Source: Bifidobacterium rousetti
GTDB taxonomy: Bacteria > Actinomycetota > Actinomycetes > Actinomycetales > Bifidobacteriaceae
Direction of reading: 5' to 3'
Assembly: GCF_008698235.1 (NCBI RefSeq)
Contig: NZ_PEBH01000005.1
Span: forward strand, 112,895-176,894
DNA length: 64,000 nt
The notes beneath the pieces are model-generated. The model worked only from the letters and a program-made list of their open reading frames with translations, had not been told where the DNA came from and searched no databases. The translations under genes and the position numbers were made by a program. This document shows, piece by piece, positions 1 to 8,288 of this stretch (positions within the stretch are counted from its first letter, which is position 1; each line of letters begins with the position of its first letter).

Positions 1-1
1 T

Positions 2-595
2 GAGCAGCCGGTCGCCGGCGTCGCGTCCGGTGAACCGTCGGACGCCGGACAGCCCGGGGTCGTCTCCCCTGCCGGACAGTCCGCCGGACAGCCCGTTGGC
101 CAGCCCGCCGGCGAGGGGCACCCGCGTGTGGCGCGTTCCGTGTCCAACAAGCCGATCGTCGGCGAGGCCGGTCGCAGCGCCGAATCGGCCTCCGGCGCCC
201 CGGTCCGCCCGGCCGTGCGCCGCGGCACCCCGCGCGCCCGCCGCATGAACCTGTCGCTCACGCGCCTGAACGTGTGGAGCGTCGCCAAGGTGTCGTTCAT
301 GATGGGCGTCGCCGGCGCGATCATCCAGATCGTCGCCGCCACGCTCGTGTGGCTGTTGCTGAGCGCGGTCGGCGTGTTCGGCCACGTCGCCAGCATCGTC
401 TCCTCCACCGGCCTCGCGACAGACAACTTCAACCTGGACAGCGTCCTGTCATTGCCCACCGTATTGTCCGTCGTCACGATCCTCGCGATCGTCGGCATCG
501 TCCTGTGGACGCTGTTGTGCACGATCCTCGCGGCGATCTACAACGTCGTCAGCTCCCTCGTCGGCGGCATCCACGTCACTCTCGGCGACGACTGA
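2..595 (+). CDS. DUF3566 transmembrane protein, 5'-truncated by window edge
   Basis: The frame is open from the first bases of the window, so the true start lies upstream. The first ~80 visible codons encode a Pro/Gly/Ala/Gln-rich cytoplasmic tail, followed by a basic stretch (RRMNLSLTRLNVWSVAKVS) and two long hydrophobic helices (about FMMGVAGAIIQIVAATLVWLLL and VVTILAIVGIVLWTLLCTI) separated by a short loop. This is the layout of the DUF3566 family, whose gene follows gyrA in many actinobacteria; gyrA itself is not in the window. Function is unknown. The location implies that this edge of the window lies near the gyrB-gyrA/dnaA region of the chromosome. The family call is confident; the length and start cannot be judged. 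Confidence 0.85.
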   Translation, partial: EQPVAGVASGEPSDAGQPGVVSPAGQSAGQPVGQPAGEGHPRVARSVSNKPIVGEAGRSAESASGAPVRPAVRRGTPRARRMNLSLTRLNVWSVAKVSFMMGVAGAIIQIVAATLVWLLLSAVGVFGHVASIVSSTGLATDNFNLDSVLSLPTVLSVVTILAIVGIVLWTLLCTILAAIYNVVSSLVGGIHVTLGDD

Positions 596-596
596 C

Positions 597-775
597 CGGT
601 TGGTACGGGCCGGTTTGGTACTGATCGGTTGGTACCAACGGTGATCGGCCGGTACTGACTGGTTGGTAGTGACCGGTTGGTACCAACGGTGGTCGGCAGG
701 TACGGGCCGGGTTGTACTGACTGGCCGGTACGGACCGGTTGGTGCAAACCGGTGATCGGCCGGTGACACGGGCGG
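597..775. repeat. Short degenerate GGTTGGTAC-type repeat tract
   Basis: Immediately after the DUF3566 stop codon, about ten loosely tandem units of roughly 11-20 bp recur, built on GGTTGGTAC, GGCCGGTAC and ACCGGTTGGTACC. Two units include the longer self-complementary string GGTTGGTACCAACGG. No coding frame of quality covers it; the short ORFs here are repeat artefacts. Confidence 0.75.
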
Positions 776-811
776 CTGGTTTCCAGTCCGATCCCATCCC
801 ATCACCCTTCG

Positions 812-836
812 AAAGGCTCCCTCAGGGGAGCCTTTC
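812..836 (+). terminator. Terminator hairpin after the DUF3566 gene
   Basis: A compact stem, AAAGGCTCCC / GGGAGCCTTT with a 3-4 base loop, sits at 812-836. It is the first strong hairpin after the DUF3566 gene. No T-run follows, so termination efficiency is uncertain. Confidence 0.6.
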
Positions 837-849
837 CCGTATCCGGGGT

Positions 850-1670
850 GGCTTGTGGAGTACTCAGGGTGGCCATTGTACGTTCCTTGTGACCGTTGAG
901 GGCGGGATGGCCGCGTCGAGGACGTACGTTCCACGTGGGTATGGACGTCAATACCACCGGGAGCGTACGTTTCCCCGTCGTCAGCGTACGTTTGACCGGG
1001 TTATCATTCGTGCCATCCGACAGAACGTACTCTAAGCCTCGGTAAGAGTACGTTTCGCCGGATGGACGACGAAAAGACCCCGCTGAACGTACGCTGAGCC
1101 ACCGGCAGCGTACGTCCAATGGGGTACGCGATTTCATCCACCTGTGTACACAGATTTATCTCTGTTTCTGTACTTGATGTACACGATTTTGTATGAATTC
1201 ATGTACATGTTGTACGTGAATTCATACAAATGTCGGTGATACCCACCTGACCGGTGGGCCCGTGTGGTGGTGTCGGTGGTGGGGCCGTGTACGTTCCCTG
1301 TGGGATACACCCTGGTCCTCTGATGTAGGTTCCTCTGGAGTACCCGTGGTGGCCGGTGTGCGTTGCCTATGGGTGCTCATGGTGTCGGTGGTGGGGGCCG
1401 TGTACGTTCCCTGTGGGTATTGGCGGCCGATGAGGATGCGTAGCTCCTAGTCCACGAGTTTGTCGTACGTTCCCTGTGGGTATGGCGGCCGGTGCCACCG
1501 GGAACGTACGTTCCCCCATCGTCAGCGTACGTTTGACCGGGTCATTATTCGTGCCATCCGGTAGAACGTACGCTCATGCTCGGTAAGGGTACGTTTTGCC
1601 GGATGGGCGTCGAGAAAACCCCGTTGAGCGTACGCTGAGCCGCCGGCAGCGTACGCTCAACGGGGTTCCG
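850..1670. repeat. Array of CGTACG-centred palindromes (two related blocks)
   Basis: This ~820-bp non-coding stretch holds many copies of GTACGTTCC, CGTACGTT and CGTACGCTGAG. Two blocks, about 888-1125 and 1462-1670, repeat the same order of motifs with point differences. The best hairpin is a perfect 19-bp stem (1619-1637 with 1647-1665, 9-base loop). Further members of the family occur at 13542-13574, 24825-25045 and 26560-26860. At 1140-1240 there is an AT-richer stretch with its own GTACA repeats (TGTACA, GAATTCATGTACA and its inverse). I see no gene here. Confidence 0.75.
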
Positions 1671-1757
1671 TTCACACTGCTCGAGTTCAACGCCGACGGC
1701 ACGATCAAGCCGGTGGTGCCGGACGATGTGTGGTATCGGCGTCCGTTGGATTGGTGA
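1671..1757 (+). pseudogene. C-terminal fragment of a lost coding gene, possibly a glycoside hydrolase
   Basis: Right after the palindrome array an open frame of 28 codons ends in TGA. It reads FTLLEFNADGTIKPV, then VPDDVWYRRPLDW and stop, which looks like genuine protein and not repeat DNA. The 'FNADGTIKPVVP' pattern resembles the C-terminal end of GH43-type and related glycosidases. There is no upstream continuation and no start codon. I read it as the last remnant of an enzyme gene that once preceded the sugar-transport operon; the family assignment is inference only. Confidence 0.45.
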
Positions 1758-1829
1758 TCGGTAAATCGCCGTTTTTCAGGTAGTAAACAATCTCAGTAAA
1801 TTCGTTACCAAAAAGATATGAATGCGGTG

Positions 1830-1876
1830 TGTAACCGGTCACAAGAGTGCTATAGTGCATACTGTGACCGGTTACA
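1830..1876 (+). promoter_or_regulatory. LacI-type operator pair and promoter before the permease operon
   Basis: Two opposite-polarity palindromes lie here: TGTAACCGGTCACA at 1830-1843 and TGTGACCGGTTACA at 1863-1876, with centres 33 bp apart. A -10-like TATAGT (1851-1856) lies between them. The same pair, in swapped order, precedes the binding-protein gene at 6829-6876, so one regulator, most likely the adjacent LacI protein at 5691-6719, should control both units. Confidence 0.8.
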
Positions 1877-1927
1877 GTGCCGGTTGTTCTTATGGAGGAA
1901 CAGCTCTTTCAAAGGAGAGGAGTCGAT

Positions 1928-2854
1928 ATGGCTTCAGCGCAGGCCTCGGCTGCGGCGGTGCGTTCCACTGCGGTGCGGGAGAATGGGCATAAGCCTGATT
2001 GGCGTGGTTGGAAGTTCATGTGGCCGTTCGCGGTGGTGTTCGTGTTCGTGTTCATCATCCCGATCGTGTACGCGGTCTACATCAGTTTCTTCAAGAAGCA
2101 GATGATCGGTGGCACGAGGTTCGTGGGGGTGGAGAACTACGCGCGTCTGTTGCAGGACGGCCAGTTCTGGAGCTCGGTTGGTCGTGTGGCGTTGTTCACG
2201 TGTGTGCAGGTGCCGATCATGTTGTTCCTGTCGGCGTTGATGGCGTTGGCGTTGGATTCGATGAAGCTGCATGGCACGAAGTTCTTCCGTATCTCGACGT
2301 TCCTGCCGTACGCGGTGCCGGCGGTGGTGTCCACGTTGATCTGGGGTTTCGTGTATGGCGCGAAGTACGGTCTGGTGGGTTCGCTGAACGGTGTGCTGGG
2401 CACGGATCTGGACATGTTCGCGCCGTCGGTGTTGTTGGCGTCGATCGGCAACATCGTGACGTGGGAGTTCACGGGCTACAACATGCTGATCTTCTACAGC
2501 TCGCTGTCCACGATCCCCCACTCCCTGTATGAGGCGGCGTCGATCGACGGCGCGTCGGAGTGGAAGATCGTGAAGAGCATCAAGCTGCCGGAGTTGAAGG
2601 GCAGTCTGGCGATCACGGTGATCTTCAGCATTATCGGCTCGTTCCAGCTGTTCAATGAGCCGAGCATTTTGCAGAACATGGTGCCGGGCAACGCGATCAC
2701 GACGTATTACACGCCGAACATGTACGCGTACAACCTGAGCTTCTCCGGCAACCAGTCGAACTACGCGGCGGCTTTGGCGATCACGATGGCGGTGATCACG
2801 ATGGCGATCGCGTACGCGGTGCAGCTCAACAGCCTCAAGGAGCAGATGAAGTGA
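1928..2854 (+). CDS. CUT1 sugar ABC transporter permease (MalF-like)
   Basis: This 308-residue integral membrane protein should form one half of the channel of an oligosaccharide importer. It has a short hydrophilic N-terminus, then about six helices beginning with MWPFAVVFVFVFIIPIVYAVY. The cytoplasmic EAA loop near residues 215-235 (EAASIDGASEWKIVKSIKLP) docks the ATPase subunit. The start at 1928 is preceded by AAAGGAGAGG; an upstream in-frame codon at 1877 lies inside the operator region and is less likely. It is followed after 64 bp by the partner permease. No ATPase subunit is encoded nearby, as is common for bifidobacterial sugar transporters that share one MsmK-type ATPase. The substrate is not evident from sequence. 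Confidence 0.9.
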   Translation: MASAQASAAAVRSTAVRENGHKPDWRGWKFMWPFAVVFVFVFIIPIVYAVYISFFKKQMIGGTRFVGVENYARLLQDGQFWSSVGRVALFTCVQVPIMLFLSALMALALDSMKLHGTKFFRISTFLPYAVPAVVSTLIWGFVYGAKYGLVGSLNGVLGTDLDMFAPSVLLASIGNIVTWEFTGYNMLIFYSSLSTIPHSLYEAASIDGASEWKIVKSIKLPELKGSLAITVIFSIIGSFQLFNEPSILQNMVPGNAITTYYTPNMYAYNLSFSGNQSNYAAALAITMAVITMAIAYAVQLNSLKEQMK

Positions 2855-2918
2855 TGGCGCGTCGTATGGTCCCGGTTTCGATGATGATGTCCGATGTGTT
2901 GGTGAAGGAGCGTGCGTG

Positions 2919-3923
2919 ATGAGCGTGGTTGAGACTGCCCCCGGTCGTATGAGCGCGGCCGATCTCAGGGCCCAGGAGAGGGCCGCCAGGAAGGCGGAGA
3001 AGGAGCGCCAGAAGCGCGTCGCGCGTGACGAGGCCGCCGAGAGGAAGAGGGCGCAGAGGAGCGGGTTCGCGAATGTGAACAATCCGCGCCGGAGCGTGTG
3101 GATGACGGTGGTGTGCGCGGTCTTCGCGGTGTACTGCCTGTTCCCGTTCGTGTACCTGCTGATCAACGCGACGAAGACCCAGGCGGACTTCACGTCGACG
3201 TTCGGTCTGGGGTTCGGCAGGACGTTCGCCCTGTGGGACAACATCGTGACGGTGTTCACGTACCAGGACGGGATCTTCGGCCGCTGGCTGGTGAACACGC
3301 TGCTGTATGTGGTGGTGGGCGCGGGCGGCGCCACGTTGTTGGCGATCATGGGCGGGTACGCGTTGGCGAAGTTCCGGTTCCCGGGCCGCAAGGCCGTGTT
3401 CGCCGTCATCATCGGCAGCATTTCGGTGCCGGGTATCGCGTTGGCGGTGCCGCAGTTCCTCCTGTTCGCCAAGCTGGGTTTGACGAACACGCCGTGGGCC
3501 ATGATCATCCCGAGCCTGATCAGCCCGTTCGGTTTGTATCTGATGTGGATCTTCAGCGAGCAGGCGGTGCCGACGGAGCTGCTGGAGGCGGCGCGTGTTG
3601 ATGGGGCGAGTGAGTTCCGTACGTTCTGGACGATCAGTCTGCCCTTGTTGGCGCCGGGTATCGTGACGACGGCGTTGTTCACGATCGTGGCGACGTGGAA
3701 CAACTACTTCCTGCCGTTGATCATGTTGAAGGACGCGGACTGGTATCCGTTGACGATCGGTCTGAACCAGTGGAAGGACCAGGCGTCCACGGCCGGTGGC
3801 CAGGCGATCCAGAACCTGGTGATCACGGGCTCGCTGATCACGATCATCCCCCTGGTGATCGCGTTCCTCGCCCTGCAGAAGTACTGGCAGTCCGGCCTCG
3901 CCGCCGGCGCAGTCAAGGAGTAA
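2919..3923 (+). CDS. CUT1 sugar ABC transporter permease (MalG-like)
   Basis: The 334-residue product is the second permease of the transporter. Residues ~10-48 form a highly charged Arg/Lys/Glu/Ala-rich helix (AAD-LRAQERAARKAEKERQKR), longer than in typical MalG proteins and probably cytoplasmic. Six membrane helices follow, with the EAA loop near residue 220 (EAARVDGASEFRTFWTISLP). The start ATG at 2919 has GAAGGAG eight bases upstream; GTG directly before it (2916) is the alternative. It is translated from the same transcript as the upstream permease and ends before a strong terminator. The binding protein is not next in line but lies 3 kb further on, beyond two minus-strand genes. Confidence 0.9.
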   Translation: MSVVETAPGRMSAADLRAQERAARKAEKERQKRVARDEAAERKRAQRSGFANVNNPRRSVWMTVVCAVFAVYCLFPFVYLLINATKTQADFTSTFGLGFGRTFALWDNIVTVFTYQDGIFGRWLVNTLLYVVVGAGGATLLAIMGGYALAKFRFPGRKAVFAVIIGSISVPGIALAVPQFLLFAKLGLTNTPWAMIIPSLISPFGLYLMWIFSEQAVPTELLEAARVDGASEFRTFWTISLPLLAPGIVTTALFTIVATWNNYFLPLIMLKDADWYPLTIGLNQWKDQASTAGGQAIQNLVITGSLITIIPLVIAFLALQKYWQSGLAAGAVKE

Positions 3924-3959
3924 CCGGGGCTGACGCCTCGACTCCGTCATTGGGTATCG

Positions 3960-4000
3960 CGTCGGCCGGGCATGGGGGTTGTCCTCGTGCCCGGCCGACG
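3960..4000 (+). terminator. Terminator after the permease pair
   Basis: A perfect 13-bp stem (CGTCGGCCGGGCA at 3960-3972 with its complement at 3988-4000) is followed by TTTGTGTTGG. It lies between convergent genes and may act in both directions. Confidence 0.8.
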
Positions 4001-4125
4001 TTTGTGTTGGTCCGGCGTCCCTCGTTTCGCTGTTCCGTTGCGTATGCATGGTTGCGTGTGCAGGTTGGCTAGATGGGACAAGGCGATGCGTCGGTACGGG
4101 GGGCCGTGCAGTGCGGGGCTGGTCA

Positions 4126-5520
4126 TCACATGTCGTCGAAGGAGACGAGCGTGATGGCGGCGTCGTTGCTGGCTGCATTGCGTACCGGCTCGTCGAAGCC
4201 GGATTTGGCGAAAAGCATGTAACGGTTGTCGTTTGCGTGCAACAAGTCGGCGCGGTGCTGCAACGTCTCAAGCTCTCTCATACCGCTGGGGATGCTACGC
4301 CACTTGCATTCGCAGAACAGCATCTGTTTCGGATCTTCTCCTGAACCTACGATATCGATCTTCTCCTGACGACGAGTGCGGGGATCGGCTCCCCACCATC
4401 GACCGGTTTGCAACAGCAGGAACGGGAGGTCGTCGGTCCCGTTCCTCATCCACAGCCATTGCGTACAGATGTCCTCGAACACCTGGCCCATGAAATCGGT
4501 GATCGAACGCATGATACGGTCGGCCGCAAGATCGGATCGACCTGATTGAATCAGTGACATATTCGTCGGTACGAAGCGATACCAGAACCGGAAGAACGAG
4601 TCTTCGATCCTGTAGATGGTTTTGCGCGTCGAATCCTGCTGGAACGGTGTCTCCTTGCGCACGATGCCCAAATCGATCAGATTGCGCAAGTATGTGGAAC
4701 AGTTGGACGTTTCCATATGGCAGGCCGTTGCTATGGTGTTCGAACGTGAGGAGCCCGAGGCGATCGCTTGGATGATGGCGTTGTATTCAGCCGGGTTGCG
4801 AAGCTCCTGTTTGAGCAGATTGTCCGGTTCCTCAAATAGATAGCAATCGGGATCGATGATGTTCCAACGTATGTTATCGCGAATGGTCATGGAGTCATCG
4901 ATCTGATTCAGGTACTGCGGGATGCCGTCCGTCAGCCCATAGGCAATCGCCGCATCCTCCGCGCTGAACCGTGGCAGGAACCGTCGGACATCCGTGTATC
5001 CGAATGGTTCCACCTTGATCTGTGCAGTACGACGGCCATACAGCGGGCTTTCATAGCCGAGCACCTGACGTTCCATGAACGACATGGATGAACCGCACAG
5101 GATAAGCATGAGTCGGCTGTCGTCTTTATGGCGGTCGATTGCGTGCTGCAGCACCGAATTGGCCGACCGATCGGCTTTGGCGAGATATGGATACTCGTCG
5201 ATGACGAATGCGATACGTTGCGTACGTGCAAGTTCGAAGACGGCATGCAAAGCCTCCTCGAAATTACGGAATATGGGTGCCGATTCCATCGCGGCATCAC
5301 CCTTCTCGAACAGGGCGATACTGCGGCTGAGTGCTTCAAGATTCCGCGACTCGCTGGATTCGATGGCAGAGAAGAAAATGGTAGGTCTGTCGTTGAGGAA
5401 TTCGTTGATCAGCGTGGTTTTGCCGACGCGTCTTCGGCCGTACACGACGACGCATTCAAAGGCGTTGGTGTTCCATCGACGTTGCAAGGTGGCGAGTTCG
5501 CGATGTCTGCCTATGAACAT
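4126..5520 (-). CDS. Orphan AAA-type ATPase with DUF234-like C-terminus
   Basis: The 464-residue protein opens with IGRHRELATL and a P-loop GRRRVGKT (residues 28-35), followed by a Walker B-like stretch FVIDEYPYL near residue 105. The middle carries a winged-helix-like segment (NTIATACHMETSNCSTYLRNLIDLGIVRKE), and the end has a basic/acidic segment (LLLQTGRWWGADPRTRRQEKIDIVG...LFCECKWR) typical of the DUF234 nuclease-like domain. Such ATPases are widespread in anaerobes and archaea; their cellular role is not settled. It lies between the permeases and the LacI gene of a sugar locus but has no obvious link to sugar uptake, so it may be an insertion. A perfect AT-rich inverted repeat sits 20 bp upstream of its start. 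Confidence 0.8.
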   Translation of the reverse strand: MFIGRHRELATLQRRWNTNAFECVVVYGRRRVGKTTLINEFLNDRPTIFFSAIESSESRNLEALSRSIALFEKGDAAMESAPIFRNFEEALHAVFELARTQRIAFVIDEYPYLAKADRSANSVLQHAIDRHKDDSRLMLILCGSSMSFMERQVLGYESPLYGRRTAQIKVEPFGYTDVRRFLPRFSAEDAAIAYGLTDGIPQYLNQIDDSMTIRDNIRWNIIDPDCYLFEEPDNLLKQELRNPAEYNAIIQAIASGSSRSNTIATACHMETSNCSTYLRNLIDLGIVRKETPFQQDSTRKTIYRIEDSFFRFWYRFVPTNMSLIQSGRSDLAADRIMRSITDFMGQVFEDICTQWLWMRNGTDDLPFLLLQTGRWWGADPRTRRQEKIDIVGSGEDPKQMLFCECKWRSIPSGMRELETLQHRADLLHANDNRYMLFAKSGFDEPVRNAASNDAAITLVSFDDM

Positions 5521-5539
5521 AGTCCCGGACTCTTCTCTG

Positions 5540-5580
5540 ATTTATAGAATCGTAATTTACTAAATCACGATTCTATAAAT
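5540..5580. promoter_or_regulatory. AT-rich perfect inverted repeat upstream of the orphan ATPase
   Basis: ATTTATAGAATCGT (5540-5553) and ACGATTCTATAAAT (5567-5580) form perfect 14-bp arms around a 13-base AT-rich spacer, just upstream of the ATPase start at 5520. It could be an autoregulatory operator or promoter element. A second orphan ATPase at 22843 has a comparable AT-rich palindrome at the same place, although the sequences differ. Confidence 0.65.
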
Positions 5581-5690
5581 CGGAGAAGGGAGATGCAACA
5601 TGGACGTATGCACATCGGTTTGGGCGGGCTGGTTCAGCAGTGATGGGTGTTTCACGTGAAACACCCACCGCGTTCCACACGGTCGTTGTT

Positions 5691-6719
5691 TCACGCCGAC
5701 TGGCGTTCGATGATCGAGGTGGGCAGGAGCTTGATATAGTGATCCTCCACCTGCTCCCCGCGCATCATCGCGAGCAGCAGTTCGGCCATCGTGCGTCCGT
5801 GCAGGATCGAGTCCTGCCGGATTGTGGTGAGCTTGGGGTTGGCGAGGATCGCCATCGGGGAATCGTCGAAACCGGTCACGGCGATGTCATCGGGCACGCG
5901 GTAGCCGAAGCGCGTGAGCTGGTTGATCACGCCGACCGCGATGTTGTCGTTCGCGCACACGAACCCGTTGATGTGGTCGAGCATCGGCTGGAACTCGACC
6001 GCGGCCATCTCGCCGCTGGTGATCTCCCAGTCGTCGGCATAGTAGACCTGACGCTCGTCGAACCGCTCCCCCATCGCCCGCTTGAAGCCTTCGAGGCGGT
6101 TCACCGCGGATGGCGAATAGCCCGGCCCGCACACATACACGAGATCCGCGCGGTCCTTGTCGAGGAGATACCGGGTGATGTTGAACTGTCCGTCGCGGTT
6201 CGTGAAGTCGACCGCCGGATACGGCAGGTCGCCTCGGTCCCCGGCCTCCGAACGCACCACCGGATGGCTGATGTTGAGGAACGCGTTGGCGAGTGAGTTG
6301 TCGTTGCTCAGCGAGAACAGCAGGTAGCCGTCGGCGAAGTCGCTGCGCACCAGCTTGGCGATGCGCTCGGTCGACTCGTCCGAGTTGGCGATGAGCGTGA
6401 CCATCTGATAGCCGGCGTCGCCGAGCGTCTGGTTCGCGCCGGTCATCGCCTCGCTGACGCTGGCCTGCACGATCGTCTCGTTCGACTCGACCTGGATGAT
6501 CAGCGCGACGGTGAGCGTACGCTGCTGCGCCAGCGACTGCGCCGCCCTGTTCGGCGTGTACTCGAGCTCCCTGATGGCCTCGGCGATGCGTCCCGAAGCG
6601 TCCTTGGAGACGTGGTCGTTGCCGTTCAGATACCGGGAGACGGTGCCGTAGGAGACGCCCGCCTGCTGCGCCACGTCACGTATCGTGACCTTTTTCCTTG
6701 TCGTCTTCATATACGTCAT
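5691..6719 (-). CDS. LacI-family transcriptional regulator (transporter locus)
   Basis: This 342-residue repressor has an N-terminal helix-turn-helix (VTIRDVAQQAGVSYGTVSRYLNG), a hinge region (YTPNRAAQSLA) and a periplasmic-binding-like effector domain ending near DDSPMAILANPKLTTIRQD. It should bind a sugar and release DNA. The start at 6719 is preceded by AGAAGGA; an upstream extension to 6962 would overlap the divergent promoter and is rejected. It is divergent from the binding-protein gene, whose promoter carries the paired operator TGTGACCGGTTACA that also precedes the permease operon. Regulation of both by this protein is inferred from location and shared sites. The inducing sugar is unknown. 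Confidence 0.88.
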   Translation of the reverse strand: MTYMKTTRKKVTIRDVAQQAGVSYGTVSRYLNGNDHVSKDASGRIAEAIRELEYTPNRAAQSLAQQRTLTVALIIQVESNETIVQASVSEAMTGANQTLGDAGYQMVTLIANSDESTERIAKLVRSDFADGYLLFSLSNDNSLANAFLNISHPVVRSEAGDRGDLPYPAVDFTNRDGQFNITRYLLDKDRADLVYVCGPGYSPSAVNRLEGFKRAMGERFDERQVYYADDWEITSGEMAAVEFQPMLDHINGFVCANDNIAVGVINQLTRFGYRVPDDIAVTGFDDSPMAILANPKLTTIRQDSILHGRTMAELLLAMMRGEQVEDHYIKLLPTSIIERQSA

Positions 6720-6827
6720 CGTATTCGTCCTTCTGTCTCGGCCGGTACACCCATTATCGGGGATTGCCTTCCGCGACGTTGTTCCGTGTCTTGTCGTCGT
6801 TTGCTCTCCGTTGCAGCGACACGCGTA

Positions 6828-6876
6828 TTGTGACCGGTTACATACCAGTGTATACTCATCTCTGTAACCGGTCACA
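6828..6876 (+). promoter_or_regulatory. Promoter with LacI operator pair before the binding-protein gene
   Basis: TTGTGA (6828-6833), a 17-bp spacer and TATACT (6851-6856) form a good promoter. Operators TGTGACCGGTTACA (6829-6842) and TGTAACCGGTCACA (6863-6876) overlap the -35 box and the start-site region, with centres 34 bp apart. A repressor bound to both should block the polymerase. Confidence 0.85.
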
Positions 6877-6931
6877 CGGAGTGTTGCGGGGCCGGAACAA
6901 CAAAGCCTCAAGGAAGAGAAAGGCAAGTAAC

Positions 6932-8275
6932 ATGAGCTTCTCGATGAAGAAGTCGGTGGCACTGATTGGCGCTGCAGCCATGCTGGTTTCCGTTGCCGCG
7001 TGCGGCGGTTCGTCGTCCTCCAACCAGGGCAGCGCGGGAGACGCGAACGGCGACGTCACGCTGAACCTGTGGGCGTGGGAGCCCACCCTCAAGCCGGTCA
7101 TCGAAGCGTTCCAGAAGAAGTACCCGAACATCAAGATCGACTTCAACAACACCGGTAAGGCCGACACCACCGTCACCTCGCTGAACAACGCGATCCAGGC
7201 CGGCAGCGGCATCCCGGACGTCGTCCAGCTCGAGTACATGACCATCCCGCAGTTCGTCATCGGCGAGCAGAGCCAGCTGGCCAACATCAAGGACAAGACC
7301 TCCGGCTTCGACAGCTTCTACACCCCGGGCACCTGGAACTCCGTGAGCATCAACGACGGCGTGTACGCGCTGCCGATGGATTCCGGCCCGCAGGCCATGT
7401 TCTACAACAAGGCCACCTTCGACAAGGCCGGCGTCACCGAGGTTCCGAAGACCTGGGACGAGTACTACGAGGCCGCCAAGAAGATCCACGCCCTCGGCCC
7501 GAACTACTACATCACCGCCGACACCGGCGACATCAAGGTCATGACCGCGTTCCTGTGGCAGGCCGGCGCCAAGCCGTACGAGTCCAAGGGCGAGAACGTC
7601 ACCATCAACTTCAAGTCCGACCCCGAGGTCAAGACCGTCGCCGAGTACTGGCAGAAGCTGATCGATGAGGACCTCATCAACACGAAGGTCGCCACCTGGG
7701 CCGACGAGTGGAACCGCGGCATCGGCGACGGCACCATCGCCTCCATCTTCGAGGGCGCCTGGATGCCGGCCAACCTGGTCTCCAACTCCGCCGCCGCGAA
7801 GGGCAACATGCGCGTCGCCCTGCAGCCGAACTGGGACGCCAGCAAGCCGTCCAACGGTGAGAACGGTGGCTCCGCGCTGGCCGTGACCGCCGCCTCCAAG
7901 AACCAGGACGCCGCCTACAAGTTCATCGAGTTCGCGAACCACAGCAAGGAAGGCATCAAGATCCGTACCGACGGCGGTGCGTTCCCGGCTGACAAGGACA
8001 CCCTGAAGGACGCCGACTTCCTCAAGGGCTCCGACGAGGTGCGCGCCTACTTCGGCGATCAGGACTACAACCAGGTCCTCGCCGAGGCCGCCAACCAGGT
8101 CACCTCCTCCTTCCAGTTCCTGCCCTACGCCGGCCAGGCCAACACCATCTACGGCGATTACGTCGGCAAGGCCTACACCGACAAGTCCACCACGCTCGTG
8201 AAGGGCCTGTCCGCCTTCCAGGACGCGCTGGTCAAGTACGGCAACGATCAGGGCTTCACCGTCAAGGAAGGCTGA
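6932..8275 (+). CDS. Sugar ABC transporter substrate-binding lipoprotein (family 1)
   Basis: The 447-residue protein has a lipoprotein signal (basic MSFSMKK, hydrophobic core, lipobox with Cys24 in SVAACGG) and should be anchored outside the membrane to deliver an oligosaccharide to the permeases encoded at 1928-3923. The mature part has the MalE-like pattern: a first lobe beginning LNLWAWEPTLKPVIEAFQKKYPNIKIDF, the PKTWDEYYEAAKKI motif near residue 175, and the GDGTIASIFEGAW segment near 270. The start at 6932 was chosen for the signal peptide and the GGAAGAGAAAGG ribosome-binding region. Long upstream frame extension runs into the operators. Codon use is strongly GC-biased, consistent with high expression. 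It is transcribed alone. Confidence 0.92.
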   Translation: MSFSMKKSVALIGAAAMLVSVAACGGSSSSNQGSAGDANGDVTLNLWAWEPTLKPVIEAFQKKYPNIKIDFNNTGKADTTVTSLNNAIQAGSGIPDVVQLEYMTIPQFVIGEQSQLANIKDKTSGFDSFYTPGTWNSVSINDGVYALPMDSGPQAMFYNKATFDKAGVTEVPKTWDEYYEAAKKIHALGPNYYITADTGDIKVMTAFLWQAGAKPYESKGENVTINFKSDPEVKTVAEYWQKLIDEDLINTKVATWADEWNRGIGDGTIASIFEGAWMPANLVSNSAAAKGNMRVALQPNWDASKPSNGENGGSALAVTAASKNQDAAYKFIEFANHSKEGIKIRTDGGAFPADKDTLKDADFLKGSDEVRAYFGDQDYNQVLAEAANQVTSSFQFLPYAGQANTIYGDYVGKAYTDKSTTLVKGLSAFQDALVKYGNDQGFTVKEG

Positions 8276-8288
8276 TCCTGAGCCTCTG

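Noticed and set aside
2835..4271. Long minus-strand open frame (478 codons) opposite the permease gene
   Set aside because: It is antisense to a clearly coding permease, has Arg/His/Gln-rich composition, and lacks any recognisable domain. Such shadows are typical of high-GC genes.
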